The notes under the pieces: generated by a model
What the model saw: the letters and a program-made list of their open reading frames with translations, nothing else
Database searches by the model: none
What the model was told of the DNA's origin: nothing
Shown here: positions 24,501-37,183 of the stretch, in pieces
Layout: every line of letters starts with the position of its first letter
How positions within the stretch are numbered: the stretch's first letter is position 1
Made by a program: the position numbers and the translations under genes
NCBI GenBank assembly: GCA_023374025.1
Contig: SIJG01000002.1
Span: forward strand, 2,425,626-2,489,625
DNA: 64,000 nucleotides
Direction of reading: 5' to 3'
Source of the DNA: Heterodera schachtii
Lineage: Eukaryota > Nematoda > Chromadorea > Rhabditida > Heteroderidae

Positions 24501-25771
24501 AAAGGATTGGCTAAATCAAACTTCTTTAAAAAAAAGGAATTGGATTATTTTTCAACCTTTTCAACAGCGCCCGACAAAAGTTTCTGGGCTCGTTCCAGCA
24601 ATCCGCGACGAAAATTGTTCACCGATGGCGAAGGCCCCTTGTTATAATCTTCTTCCGTGTCCAAATAACGGCGTTTTACTCCCAATTCTTCGCAGATTAA
24701 TGCCGACAAAAGAACAGCGTTGCAGAATTTTTGAAATTCGTCCAATTTTTCTTTATTCTTTTCGGCCTCTTTGAGTTCGTCGCGCAAAACAACAGCCCAA
24801 AAATCGGTGATATTTTGACATGAATCCAAATCAGAATTTTGTTGTGTCTGATAAGCAACTTAAAGGTAGGAGACAAAAATTTAGACAAGTTTGCTCATAT
24901 TCAGCAACTTACGGTCTCGGGTTTCTGGCCATTTTTCTCTGATTTTCTGACTAAATCCTTCGATGTTCAGCGGAACAGTAGATAAACGGTACGCATTAAC
25001 AGATGTAAAGTTTATGGTGAAGCCATTGAACAAAACTACCGGTATTGCTTCGTTTATCAGGGAAAAGGCTAAAAAGAAAGCAATAACTTTAAAAGGACAA
25101 AAAATGAACCTAATGAAATGAAACGGTCAGCAAAATTAATGGGCTCTTTGATTATGTCAGGGGCATTGTCCAATGACAAAAGCATAAAGGATGGCGTAAG
25201 CTGATGCAGATAGTCATTCCATTTCTCGTCAAGAGGAGAAGTGAAAAACTCCAAATTTTCAGCCCATTTGCTCTTGGCAATCCAACAAAGAATAAATGGG
25301 TGAAGGAAGGCGAGAAAAGTGTCGCTTTTGAATAAAGGCGTCAATTCAGTGAATGTCACCAATTTGAACTTTGCGTTGAGTTCTTCCAATCCGCCGAGGA
25401 ATTGTTTAATCTTCAAAGACATTTTTTTATTAGTAATACTCGAAGAATAAAAGAAACCTGTTCACAGAGAACGATGGTCTGTCCACCCAACACCCATTTG
25501 TGGTAACGATGGGCACACAACTCAAGCAAAAGCGAATCGAGAGAGATGAGGAAAATTTCAACATCAGCAAATTCTGAAAATGTCGAACTGATGATGTAAT
25601 AAAGGATGTTATTCTCAAGCCTGTTATGATGTCGGTGTAAGGGCAAGGAATGAGTCGTATTGTATCCAAATCAAGTGGTAGATCACCTTTAAAAAAATTT
25701 CAACAAAAATTAAATATTTTGCTAGCACCATCAATCGCAGCGTTTTCATTCGTTTCTGTCGGCTCTTCCAT
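18594..25771 (-). CDS. DDX60-like DExH-box (Ski2-like) RNA helicase
   Basis: Large SF2 helicase of the DDX60/Ski2 group, which in vertebrates acts in RNA surveillance and antiviral sensing; the role here is inferred only from family. The start is ATG at 25771 ([10 protein letters not shown]) and the stop is at 18594, with some two dozen short exons; I did not fix every boundary. Motifs on the minus strand: Walker A APTSAGKT (22679-22656), then a CPSKALTNQ block, DEVH (22255-22244), SATIGN (22104-22087), STSTLALG followed by [11 protein letters not shown], and [10 protein letters not shown] (20297-20268). [15 protein letters not shown] and [12 protein letters not shown] are the features that distinguish DDX60 from Ski2 and Mtr4. 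About 3 kb of coding sequence precedes the helicase core. The C-terminus is a charged tail rich in Lys/Glu after [14 protein letters not shown]. Confidence 0.87.
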
Positions 25772-26293
25772 CAATTTTCATATGTGGCTTTGGCAATTTC
25801 TAAATTCTGCTAAATGAGTTTACCGATTACTTTCAGTTTCAGTTAATCAGGTGGTTTCAAAACATAATCATTCAGGTCCACAAGCCATTTTTCGGCAACG
25901 TGGGTTCTTTTTTCTACTGGTCCTTTTAATTTTTGTGGAGATTTCAATATTTTCCTTCCAAGTTACTCTTTTAAATTTGAATTTATCCGTGCCGGAATTC
26001 CATCAAAATTTTTCGGCATGGTTTTTTGATATGCAAAGTAAGTTTGTTGGGAGTTGGGACTCAAACTAAAAGTAAAGGCATTCTCGAAAACCAAACTCAA
26101 AGTAAAGACAGTCTCGAAAATTTGAATTTATTTTTCTTTTGCATTTCGTCCCATAATTTTTTTTTTCGACGTTGCATCTGAAAATGCAATTAGCATTGCA
26201 CAAAACAAATTAGGTAGATATTTTTTTTAATACAACGTTTTTCATTTCTCTTTTTTTATTCACAGATATCTAATTGACTTGTTTCTTCTAGTC
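25772..26293. promoter_or_regulatory. divergent promoter region, helicase / TMED10
   Basis: About 520 bp between two divergently transcribed genes, so it should hold both promoters. It contains two imperfect copies of a unit of about 35 bp around 26055-26120 (CAAACTAAAAGTAAAG / CAAACTCAAAGTAAAG, each followed by CTCGAAAA). No specific element could be named. Confidence 0.35.
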
Positions 26294-27120
26294 ATGTCTC
26301 TTCTCAATTCTGTCAGAATGCTGAGCCGCACTTGGATCGTCGCAATTTGTTTTTATATTTTCTTTGGCACGCTTTTACCATTCTCTGAAGCAATTCGTTT
26401 TTATGTGGCTTCTAACGATAAGAAATGTCTGAAGGAAGAAATTCACAAAAATATCGTGTTGACCGGCGAATACGAATTAAGCGATTCTGTTGGGCACACA
26501 ACGACAGTGCATGTCAGTGATTTAAGCAGAATAACAAATTGATATTGGAATTCAGGTCACTGATACTCGTGGTCACACTCTGTACAAGCGTGAAAACTTC
26601 CCAGAAGCCCGTGGAAAATTTGCATTCACTGCGGACGAATACGACATTTTCGAAATTTGCTTCCAAATGCATGGCCCCACTCGTAATTCCTTGACTGTTG
26701 CTATTTTCAAGTGATGCTTTTAATTTCCAGACCAACAAAAGTTAAACAGAGAAGTCCATTTGGTGCTAAAACATGGAGTGGAGGCCAAAAACTACGAAGA
26801 CTTGGCCAAAGCAGAAAAACTGAAACCCCTCGAGGTGGAGCTTCGTCGTCTGGAGGATTTGTCGGATTCGATTGTGCAGGACTTTGCTTACATGCGCCAG
26901 CGGGAGGAAGAAATGCGGGACACCAATGGTATTTATCTTTCCCTCCCAACATAAAACCATCTTATTTGTCTGACAATAAACACCATTAACATTGTCAGAA
27001 TCAACCAACAGTCGTGTGCTCTACCTCAGTATCTTCTCAATGTTGTGTCTTCTCGGGCTCGCCACGTGGCAGGTGATCTACCTGAGAAGTTACTTCAAGT
27101 CGAAGAAACTCATTGACTGA
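26294..27120 (+). CDS. TMED10: p24 family cargo receptor, TMED10 type
   Basis: Type I membrane protein of COPI/COPII vesicles that selects cargo in the early secretory pathway. Exons 26294-26512, 26556-26682, 26731-26928 and 26999-27120 give 221 residues. Order: signal peptide, GOLD domain ([46 protein letters not shown]), coiled coil ([34 protein letters not shown]), one transmembrane helix ([20 protein letters not shown]) and the cytosolic tail [12 protein letters not shown]. The tail carries the FF-like/KK sorting signals; the ending KKLID resembles the human KKLIE. The two cysteines of the GOLD disulphide are present. A second in-frame ATG (MLSRTW) could also serve as start. Confidence 0.95.
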
Positions 27121-27327
27121 TCAGTGCGACATATTTTTTTCAAGTTACGGCCTCTTTTGGTAATTTATTTGATTCACTGTTGTTGTCGGTTTTTATGGGT
27201 TTATTTATGCATATGTAACAGATTATTTCTTGAGCAATGAGTAAGTGACTTCCTGAGCTATAAAAACTAACAATTTGGTTAAAAAAGTGACTAGAATAAT
27301 CGAAATAATTAGTGAAAATGAGCGAGG

Positions 27328-30300
27328 TCATTCAATTCTCTTCACTTTCTCTCTGATTGCCTCGAGCAGCTTTTCCCTCGCTTGCAACAGCTCCGGGTCC
27401 CTCCCCCTTGTCACTTGCGCTGTGACCACTGCGTTGACTGATTCCACATTTTGACTGTTTGTTTCTTTCTCCGCGGTTATTTCAGTTTCCATTTCCCTTT
27501 TTATGTTGTCCTCTCGTGCAGATGGAATAGTGTTTTCGCTTGTTTTGGTTTGCTTTTGGATGGTATTCTGACGCGGCGGTTCCTCCTTTTCACAAAGATT
27601 CGTAATTACCGAGTTGACTACATTGTCCATTTGTAATGGTTCATAAACTTTACTTTCCGAATTACGGTGCACACGGCTAAAAAAAAAAAAAAATTTTTTG
27701 AACAATTGTATTTCAATCTTTGAGTACCGATTCACTTGCTGCTGATGTCTCTTTTTTGACGGACAAGGGGAGGAAAGGCACGAATGAGTGCCTTCTCTGA
27801 TGAGTGCGTCCGCTCCACGGTCTCTGTTTGTCTCCTTCACACGTTGATTGGAAGTACGCATTTTGGGCGTCGCAGGACGTACTTCCCTTAGGGCCTTTTT
27901 TGCTTTTAATGCCTCCCTTTCTTCCGTTTGTGCCATTTCTTCCTCCAATTTGGCCTCCCTCCGCAATGTTTCTTCTTTTTCGATCGCTGCCACTCGACTT
28001 TCACTGTCCGGTTCCATTTTTGTGATTTGCATGCAAATCTGTTCCATCGGTGATGGAAGCACTGCGTCGGAGCTTCGTCGAATATCGATAACGGAAATAA
28101 GAGAAGCCATTTGCGTGGCGAACGGCTTCAATTGTTGTGCCACCTAAAGAAGTGTTTTTTTGTTTAAAGATGGCGATGGACAGACTTTGAATGCCCTTTT
28201 GGCCAAACTCCGAAGCTGAATCAATTCTCGTGCCTTGTCACGAACTGCCAGTTGCTGATTTTGAATCCGTTCAATTTCTCGTCGCCAAAACTGTTTCAGA
28301 CTTTGGTTGACGATGCTTTCCACCTGTCTATTGTGTGTCTCGAGCCGTTTCCAGGCGTCTTCACAGCTAAAAAAAAATCCAAAAATAAATTGGAATAATT
28401 TATTCTCTTAATTATTGAGACAAAGTTCTGTCCATACTTGGTAATTTTTGATAAAAGGTCTTCCGGACTGACGACACACCGTCTCAGTGTCAAATCCCTC
28501 TGGAGATCCAGCAAAATCTTTGAGATGGCAGAAATTTCATAAGCAAAATCGTTCAGAGGCGTCGCGATTTTTCTGAACTGTTCTGAGAAGCGTTGTTCAA
28601 ATACCATCGGCGGCCCGTTTAAATTCATGCTTTCGAGTTGCGATGTAATGGCAACGGAGGAGTGGTTAAACTCGATTGTGAAATCATCAGTTAATTTTTT
28701 GATGGTTCCTTTTTCGGAAGTGGAGAAATTTTCAACCGCAACAGACGGAAAACCCTTCATCTCTTCTTCCGAAAGAAGCGATGGGGCAGCAATGCCAGTT
28801 TTGTTTGGGGCGGAGTCTTCGGCGGGAAATTCGGCCAATGTTTTTCGTCTTTGCTGGGAAGAGCCTGACCAATGGGGACAGAATGCATTTGTGGTGAATT
28901 TGTTGTTTCATACTCTTCGTATGGTCGAATGAAGAATGCCCCATTGTGCTGCTCCGCGAATTTGGGTCACAATTCAGAAAAATGCCATGAGAGCTCGAAT
29001 TGTCGGCGAATGACAGTGTGGAAAGGCCCAACGGTTGACAAACGGAGAGGGCAAATTCGGAAGGGAAGTCGATGTTAAAATTGCAATCGAATTTCACTTT
29101 TTGGATCAATTCCTGGCCATATGAGGAGAGAAATAGCTAAAAAAAGGGGGGGGGGGGAAATAACCATAAAAATCCAGTAATAAAAGTAAAAAAAGTCGAC
29201 TTGAATCGATTTGTGCAGGTCGGCATAACAGTGGAGAACATCGATTTTAGAGGCGTAAGAGCAGAAAATGGAAACACTGAGCAAGTTGACGCTGATAGGA
29301 CTGCCCAAAGTGATCAGTTTGTTCAGTTGGGCACTCAATTTTCGCTGCTTTTCCGCTTTTTCCTGAACCACTCGATCCAATAAATGACGGCGAAGTTCAT
29401 TCAGCCGGTCAATGATCACATCACATTTGTGATCGATTCTTAAGCAAAAAATGAAAAAAAGAATTAAACAAAAATTCGTAATATTTACTCCTCTCTCAAA
29501 TTCTCGCTGTTCTTCGAAAGTTCGTCCATCAATCGTTTCCTCAACTCAATTTGCTCGCGAAGTTCCTCCTGAAAAATGCGCAAATTCAACGCATTTTTCT
29601 CCAATTTATCACAACAAATTTTGTGCGCCAGTTCGATGTTGACGAAATGTCCGCTAGTGAAAATACAATTCAAACGAATTTAAACAATTTGGAAAACCGT
29701 CGTTCCAACGAAGACGAATTGAAGCATTCGATGCACATCAGCGATTTCGAGTCGAGACAGAATAAAATGAACGGCTCATTGTGCTGTGGACAGATGGGGC
29801 GACTTCTCAACTGAAATCACTGATTTTTTCTGTTTTTGTTTTCGCTGTTTCGCCGTTTACCCTCCCGCGCTCCTCCAACTCAAAAATGTGATGAGTCGAG
29901 AATATTTTGGCCTAGAAAAAAAGAAACGATTGGCAAATTCACTTTTTCCCAACTTTGTGGGTCGTCTCGCGACACCCGCTGCAAAGGGGCTGATGGCACG
30001 TGTCGCAGAAGAACATCGGTTGCGAAATCTGAAATAACATACCAAGAAAGGCAAGGGCAGTTAATTTGCTCTAATTAATTAACGGCAAGGGCGGCAGTTA
30101 ATTTGCTTCAGTTAATTACCTGGTCGCAATTTGCACATGTCTCAGTGACCTCACTCGAACTTTCCAACACGTAATTCAGCACTTTGTCCTCTACTAACTC
30201 GGAACAGCCAATCGGATGACCACAAATCACACAACACTTCTCATCGGCGATGCACAAACGACAAAAATAGTGCTGACAAGGCAAACGGACGGGGCATTTG

Positions 30301-30443
30301 ATAGGCTAAAATGGAGAAAAAATAACAAAAAATGTGAAAAAGCATGGGAAACAGACGGAAAAGCATCGCAGACAATCGAGAGGGTTTCGCTGCACTGTGT
30401 CAGTGCAAATGCCTTCCTCTTCGTCGGCAATTTCTGAGCCCAT
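27328..30443 (-). CDS. RING finger / B-box protein related to RNF207
   Basis: Candidate E3 ubiquitin ligase of the RNF207 group; the vertebrate protein acts on cardiac ion channels and heat-shock partners. Resolved exons: 30443-30357, 30305-30120, 30028-29954, 29911-29861, 29810-29716, 29653-29489; further exons run to the stop at 27328. Zinc modules in order: RING (NPLDCLRC, then CQHYFCRLCI and CCVICG), a first B-box (CANCD, FFCDTCHQPLCSGCRETTH) and a second B-box-like segment (ICPQHNEPFILFCLDSKSLMCIEC). A long coiled-coil region follows (ELRRHLLDRVVQEKAEK..., YEISAISKILLDLQRDL, WRREIERIQNQQLAVRDKA). The C-terminus is rich in charged repeats. Intron 2 contains a 38-bp tandem duplication. Confidence 0.78.
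30037..30119. repeat. two-copy tandem repeat in an RNF207-like intron
   Basis: The unit AAGGCAAGGGCAGTTAATTTGC plus TCTAATTAATTAA (about 38 bp) occurs twice with small differences, ending directly at the splice donor of the preceding exon (minus-strand gene). It could shift donor usage if expanded. Confidence 0.6.
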
Positions 30444-30577
30444 CCTCTTTGATTTGATAGACAGTGATAGGAGCAAATTAGGAAATAACCGGAAGTCAAA
30501 CCGAATATATCCGAAATTGAAATTTGGTCCTCGAATTAATCAAATTTACAATAAAAATCTGTCAGCAAAAAAAAAAA

Positions 30578-32395
30578 TCATGTGGCTAAATTGGCATGGT
30601 TTTCCGCAAATCCGATCAATTTCTTCCTGCTTTCGGCATTGATTGAAGGCCTAACACTGCGAATGGCATTTTCCAAATCGGCTACATTCACTGGGCGCAA
30701 TTGTTCAGCCGTACATCGCCTCAAATCTCTGTTTTCCATTCTCGCACTTTGCACGGGAAAAAGGGCGGCGGCTCGACAGAGGGCCTTCAGATCGGAATAT
30801 GAGTAATTGTCAGTCATTGCAGCGATCCTCCTGAAAAATGGCTTTGGGTGACAAATGAGTGCCGGACGGATTACTCCAATTCGGCATCGTTGAGTTGTAA
30901 CTTGGTGTTGCTTTGTTTAAAGGTCCTTCGGATCATTTGAAAACGTGCTTTTTTGTCCGGCAAATCGATGAAAATTCGCTGAGGAAATCGTCTCAAAATG
31001 CCTTCGTCCAATTCCTGGGGCCGATTCGTTGCTGCCAACACCAAAACGTGACCATTTGCCTCCTTTTCCGAAGAACAGCCGTCCAACTGAACCAAAAACT
31101 CCGTCTTCACTCGCCTTGCTGCTCCATTTTCCTGCTCAAAACGCTGACAAAGCATTGAATCGACTTCATCTGATGTTATTTGGTTCGATGTTTTTGATTT
31201 CTCATTTCCATTTTCATTTTACCGATGAAAATGATGGATGGCTGTGCATTTCTGGCCACTTGGAAAAGCGCTTTCACCAGTCGTTCTCCGTCGCCCACCC
31301 ATTTGGACATAATTGTCGCTGCCGAAATGCTAAAGAACGTCGAATTGCACTCACTCGCCACGGCTTTCGCCTTAAATTTTCATTTATTAGCCAATGAAGT
31401 TGCCTAATTAACCCACGAGCATCGTTTTGCCATTCCCCGGAGGCCCAAACAGTAAAATTCCGGTGCACGGCGCCCGCAGACCCGTGAAGAGTTTCGGGTT
31501 TAATGCAGGCAGTACAACACTTTCTTCCAGCGCCAATTTTGCCATTGCATTTCCTTCGATGTCGTCGAGTCGAATGTCCGTCGTTTCCACGATGGTGGCG
31601 AGAATTTCATCGCCGAGTTTGGAGTCGACGCTTTTCAGCACAGACATTTTGGACAAATTTTGACGATTTGAGACGAGCTAAAAAGACGAAATTAATAAAA
31701 TGTAATGACTTACTATTAATGATATGCATTAATTTATAATTTTCCTTTAAATGCTTTTTTGCCGACCCTTTGGTCCGTGGAAGTGCACGGCATTCTCCTC
31801 GCTCTGTTGTTGCCGGTTTCGACCGTTGCCAGTGGAAGAGGCGTCGCTCTAATCGCCATCGGCTCAATGGATGCTGAACAAATTTAATAAGTTATACCAA
31901 GAAGTCCACCCGCTTACCCAACTTTTCCAGCCGATCCTTCGTCTGTCCAACAAAGGCCCTTCTAAAAACGATTTGGATATTCTTCAAATTATCTTTGTCA
32001 AAACCACAATTTTTTCTGCTGTTCCTGCACTTCCGTCTGTTTGTGTGAAGGGCACGAAGTGTGTCGTATCTCCAATGCTTTGTTTATTTGCTTCAACACA
32101 TTCTCGTACAGTCCGATCACTCGCGATTTGGCAATCCCTTAACAACACCAATTAATCCATCCATTCGATTTGTGTTGCTTTACGGACTCGTCTCGTCAGC
32201 TTCGATGGCCTTTCTCAGACTTTCGCGCACTCTCCTGTTCAGTTCATCAAACAGCCGATAATTGGCATAAGCGACGTCGGCGGTTGCAGGGACCGACTTG
32301 GAGCCCATGGGGGACGAATTAGGCAACAAATCCAAGCAAAAATTAACAAAAGCGTAGAACAAATTCAAAAGGAACAGAACAGCCGACTCGAGCAT
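30578..32395 (-). CDS. spas-1: spastin, microtubule-severing AAA ATPase
   Basis: Hexameric AAA ATPase that cuts microtubules and shapes ER membranes. Exons: 32395-32188, 32137-32008, 31961-31918, 31873-31767, 31677-31417, 31370-31223, 31169-30875, 30830-30578; 481 residues, all joins in frame. Order: N-terminal hydrophobic hairpin ([19 protein letters not shown]), MIT-like helices ([38 protein letters not shown]), a short linker, then the AAA domain. In the AAA domain: Walker [11 protein letters not shown], pore-loop [11 protein letters not shown], Walker B IIFIDEVDSML, sensor [16 protein letters not shown], then the C-terminal helical part [18 protein letters not shown]. The linker is shorter than in vertebrate spastin. 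It lies 199 bp downstream of PTPMT1 and 135 bp upstream of the RNF207-like start. Confidence 0.94.
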
Positions 32396-32593
32396 AAACA
32401 AAAAATGAGCAGCGAAACTCACTCCATCCGTAGCAAATACGGAAAACCAATGATAATTCGGAAAATAAATGATGAAATAGCAACGGCACGGCACTAACTG
32501 TATGACCATGAACAATGAAAAAGTAAAAGAAACCATAAAATCATTTTATTACAATTACATTGATTAAAATATAATTTCTGATTGTTAAAATTT

Positions 32594-33499
32594 TCAATTC
32601 TTTGTTTCTCCCTCTCTTCGTTTCTCTTTTCGGTCGTCAAGCGCTTTTCTGAAGTTGCCCACGGACTGTAAATGGGCATCGTGGAGCAAAATTTGGGGAC
32701 GTTTCTGAAAATGGATTTGCCAATACAAATGTTGGAACGTTTGCTGGCCGTAAACACCTTGGACAGAGCATCAAAAGCCTCGTCAACCGAATAGTCAAAT
32801 TTGTGCATCAAATAGCAAATTGCCACTGTTGCACTTCGCGTCCGTCCCGCCTTACGGTGCAAAACGGTCAAAGCGTCGGCCAACCCCAAATTCCTTGGTC
32901 ACCTTACAGTGCACATAACAAGTCCGTCCTTTTGACGATATTTTGTCAATGAAATGCACGGCCTCCTCAATGTTTTGCTGGGAGGTGGAACCTTATACAA
33001 AATTCGACCAATTTGTTCAAAAACGATTTAACAACATTTATGATGCAAAGACACCGAAATCCCCAAATATTTGTTGAATAGAACCCATTTTAATGAAGTT
33101 TTGGGTCCTATTTATTTTGAGTTTACCAATGAAATCCCTCATGGGGATGTGATGGAATTCGATTTCCGAATTGGCCCAATCCGTTGGCTCCACCGCACCC
33201 CACGCCGCCTTCAGCTCGAATTCCTCGGTGCAACAGACCTTAACGCAAAAATGCACAAATTAAATGCCAACTCAACGACCACTCCGCCGACGTTTTCAGC
33301 TTCCTAAATCGGGAAATCAAAAGAAAAAAAGCACAAAATAATGTACTTTAAGCTCCGGTAGCATCGATAAAAATGGCATGGCGCCAAGGATCAAATTGCC
33401 ATCAATGCGCGAGTACCAAGTCCACTGCTTCGGCTGAACATAATTTCTGAACAAATTGTAGGCCAAGGTCGGATAGAAAGCAAAATTTCCAATATGCAT
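32594..33499 (-). CDS. PTPMT1: mitochondrial phosphatase PTPMT1 (phosphatidylglycerophosphatase)
   Basis: Dual-specificity phosphatase of the mitochondrial inner membrane that dephosphorylates phosphatidylglycerophosphate in cardiolipin synthesis. Exons: 33499-33347, 33303-33277, 33238-33127, 32991-32903, 32850-32758, 32704-32594; 194 residues. N-terminus: WTWYSRIDGNLILGAMPF, matching the family W(Y/F)..ID..ILGALP pattern. Then a 27-bp exon (EAENVGGVV), the IPMRDF block, and the catalytic loop VHCKAGRTRSAT (nucleophilic Cys, general C-x5-R). The tail PQILLHDAHLQSVGNF follows. An intron lies inside the signature, directly after HCK. The N-terminus is compatible with mitochondrial import. Confidence 0.9.
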
Positions 33500-33745
33500 A
33501 CAAAAAAAACCAAAAACAAAAAAAAGAAAACTTGAAAAATATTAAAGAAAAAAAATCATTGTTTAGAACGAACGGATTGATTAATTAACCCAAATATTTA
33601 TTTGACTATAATAACATTATGAGTACATTCAAAATCCAGGAGTTATGAGATCAATGTGAATTACACAGAACACAGCCAATTTGGAAAAGGGAAATGGCAA
33701 TAAATGAAATTACAAAACAGAAATTTGGATAATAACCCTAAAATA

Positions 33746-36700
33746 TTAAATATCATCAAAAATTGACTGATTGTGAGGAATGGTTTTTTGTTGTGTTATC
33801 TCCGGAGGAAGTGCTCTCTCCTCATTTCGTCTGCCAAATTCTTGCAATGAAGAGAAACGGGGTTGGTCAGTAAGCTAAAAGTGACATACAAACAACAGAA
33901 AGTCCATCCGAAGAACCCCACAATTTTTAATTTTTTTTTGCATTTCGTAAATTGCCTGTAATACGTTTAATTGAGTGTTTCCCCCGCTTCACTGACCCAT
34001 TCTCCGTTTGTCTGTTCGTCTACCACTTCCAAAATGGGCTGTCTGTCCTCCCTTTCGTTGTTTGTCCGCTCACTGTCAGTGTAAAATTTGGCCAACCCCC
34101 GCCCCACCGTCCCTTTGTTCGTCGCTTTCCACGCTTCGTTTCTCTCTTTGCGCTCAAAAATTCGATTGACGCGACTCCGTTCCAAAGAAACCAACGCCTA
34201 AATGGATTTTGTTATGTCCATCTCTTATTGTTAGCATTTCGATTACTTTTCCGCTCTGAACCATCTCACGAGTCATTTCATCTTCCTCCAAAAATTGGTC
34301 AATGCCCAAATTGTGCAAAAAACGCGTCCCAAGCCTAAACCAAGTGGCCAGACAAAGGATCACAATGACAATCGGCAAATAAATGTCGATGCCTTTGGCG
34401 ATCTGAACATTGTTTTTTGAGACTTGAACAATAATATTGTTAAAATGTTCAACCAACCAATGGGATTATGTCGAGATGTCCCATCAACTAAAAAAACACA
34501 AAATAATAATACAAATTCAGCAATTCATAGAAAAACAAATAATTTGTGTGAATTACCCTGGTAAATTGAGTTTCGAAGCCTCTGTTGGCGGTAACATGCG
34601 AATCCAAATGAATCATTCCAAGGAAATTCAGACACAGCGGAGCAGTGAGACGGCAAATAAGCCTAAAATGGGAAATGAAACTCGGGTAAAACGCGAAATC
34701 ATTTTGGAAAAACATTGCAGAAAAAATGAGCGAATTTTCGCCTGTCATTTGATTGGAATCGAGTCGATAATAACGAAAAATTCGGAGTTGGAAAATGGTG
34801 TAATAAGCACAAATACAAAGGTACAGAATCATCGCAACAGCATACAACTGAAATATAATGGGAAATTGTAGTGAAATTCATGATTTTAATGGAAAATTTT
34901 TTTTTTTTGGGTGAAAAGCAAAAATGAATTAAATTTTGTAATCTACGACAAAAAAAAATAACGATTTTTGATAGGACTGATAATATATTGGAAAAGGGCA
35001 AATGAAAATTCCGACTTGGATGAATTTGTAGTGATATCCCCGGGCGGCACCGTGCAAAATTCGCGCGGCCAACGACAATTGGGGACTGACAATGAAAAAA
35101 GTGCACTCGCTCCACAAAATGAGGGCGGTCATTACGGCGAAACACACGGCCAAACACTAAAAGGAACAATTTAATATTATGGCATTAAAAAAAGATTTTT
35201 TGGACTGTGTTCAACCAAATTTACAACAAAAAACACCTGAGCAAAAGGCCGACGCAGCGTAACAAACCAAAGGAATCGAACTTTGGTGAACATTTCGAAA
35301 TGGTCGCGGAAAAGAGAAAATGCGGGTTTCGTTGTGTTGCGACTCACTCCGTTCGCATTCAGTTGGACCCATCGCGCGGGCAAAGTGCCGCGTTGCTCGG
35401 CAACTTCAACGTCCTCCAAATAAAAGGCCAATTCGACCAGCGAATGCCATTGCGCTTGACAATGGCAATTGTTTTGTGCGGCGATAATTACTTTTCGGTG
35501 GAGTTTTATCTGAACGGCACAAACAAATTCAATTTGTCGTGATTTATTGGTTCCCTGCACCAAATATGTGTCGTTGTTCACTGATCCGATGTCCAAGTGC
35601 GGAAAAGGCAATGACGCGTCGTTTACCAACGAACCCTTGGAGTCAACGCCAAACCCATTCAAATGTTTTACAAATTCGTAAGGAAATTTGGCAGCAATTT
35701 GTTTCACTTTTTCTCTCGACGGGCCACTGGCACTTTTCAGCAAATTCAACGCATTTTTTGTTTCGCTAAACAAACGCCAAAATTACCGATAAGTTAAAGA
35801 TAAATTTACGCGTAAAGTTCACGAATTAATTCATCGGCTTCGTTTTTCTCGGAAGACAATTTGTCAATGTCAAAGTACGTCCGCTTTAGTCGATAACCGA
35901 AAACAAACGCAAAATCAAATGGAAAATGTTTCTTGCCCACCTTTCATCCCGAGACCCCAAAACTGTCGAGGGACTTCGATTAGGCCATAGCCAAGCAAAA
36001 CGACGAGTTGGAACAAGCCCCAAGTGTTCGAAGCGGCAATCAGCAAAACCTTGAGATTCTCACTGAAAGTAACGGAATAATGAAAAAACAAAATAGGCAT
36101 TTGCCGTACAAATCCAAAGGAACTCCTCGCGACACAGCGTAAAGCAACAAAATCATAAAAGCGGCCAAATAAATGCCATAGTAAAGCGCATTACTATACA
36201 ACGCGTATTTAACACGACCCTTCACCGTAAATTCGCCAGCTTTGGCGTAACTTTGCATCATCGGCAACAAAATCCTTAAAAATAAACCAATTAGTAAAAA
36301 TGAATCTTTGAAAACCAAGTAAGAAATTGAGAACTCCAATAAACTATTCGCCACAACATCAACAAAAAATTGTCCTGAAAATTTAAAAAGATGAGATAGA
36401 TTTTAATCATGGAATGACACCTCGACAAATCCTTTGGGCTGTTCGCAGACCAAAAACGATTCATTTCGGTCCAAATATTCATCAATCTTTTGAACATCAG
36501 AGACTCTTGTACCATCATTTTGTGAGTGATTGCTTTGCTCGACCAAACACTTTTTGTAAAATGTCTAAAAACTGAAATAAATTAAAATTTTATTGAAATA
36601 TAAATAACAAACAATGGCAACATCAACTGGCAGAACAATAATAATCGAAAAGGAGAAGAACCAACCTAGGGAAAGACTTAAAAGAAAAACCTAACCAATT

Positions 36701-36825
36701 TTACCGAAGAAAGTCGAGAAGAGTACGATCAATCTTTGATTTCGAAGCTGAGCATATTTGTTCAACAAAAAAAGTGTCAGAAACGACAACAAGATTAGTT
36801 GGACAAGGAGAAAACCAACGCCCAT
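33746..36825 (-). CDS. LMBRD2: LMBR1 domain-containing protein 2 (LMBRD2)
   Basis: Nine-helix plasma-membrane protein of the LMBR1/limb-region family, implicated in GPCR signalling; exact function uncertain. Resolved 5' exons: 36825-36705, 36665-36613, 36564-36421, 36374-36316, 36274-36110, 36062-35941; further exons follow to the stop at 33746. Landmarks: [24 protein letters not shown] [101 protein letters not shown] and [17 protein letters not shown]. The ending SIFDDI resembles the human SDIFNDV. The exon after 35941 appears to start at GTTATCGAC, preceded by TTTTCG, so its acceptor lacks AG. Confidence 0.9.
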
Positions 36826-37183
36826 TTTCTGTAAAACAATTTAAGTTAGCATTTTGAACAGCCCAAGGGCAAAATAAAATAAAAACATTTTGCCAAAATG
36901 ATAATAAATTAAAATAGTTGTCAATTCACTCAACACCACTCACAACACACCCCCCCCCCCCCATAAACATTAAAAGCGTGCAAAAATCGTGTAAATGAAA
37001 CATTTAATAGTTAATACGATTTGTCTCCCTACATCAGCAGAAGGTCTTGGTCAAAATGAGTCAAAAATATCCAAAAGAAAATGTAATTAGCCTTTATACA
37101 AAAATTGAAAATTAAATGGCGATGTTAACTTAATATGAAATACATTAGAGTGTTCTTGAACTCGTTTTATGCCCTCAAATTGC
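36826..37183. other. intergenic, LMBRD2 upstream
   Basis: About 360 bp, AT-rich, with a C run at 36951-36962. No coding frame or RNA gene was recognised. Confidence 0.45.
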
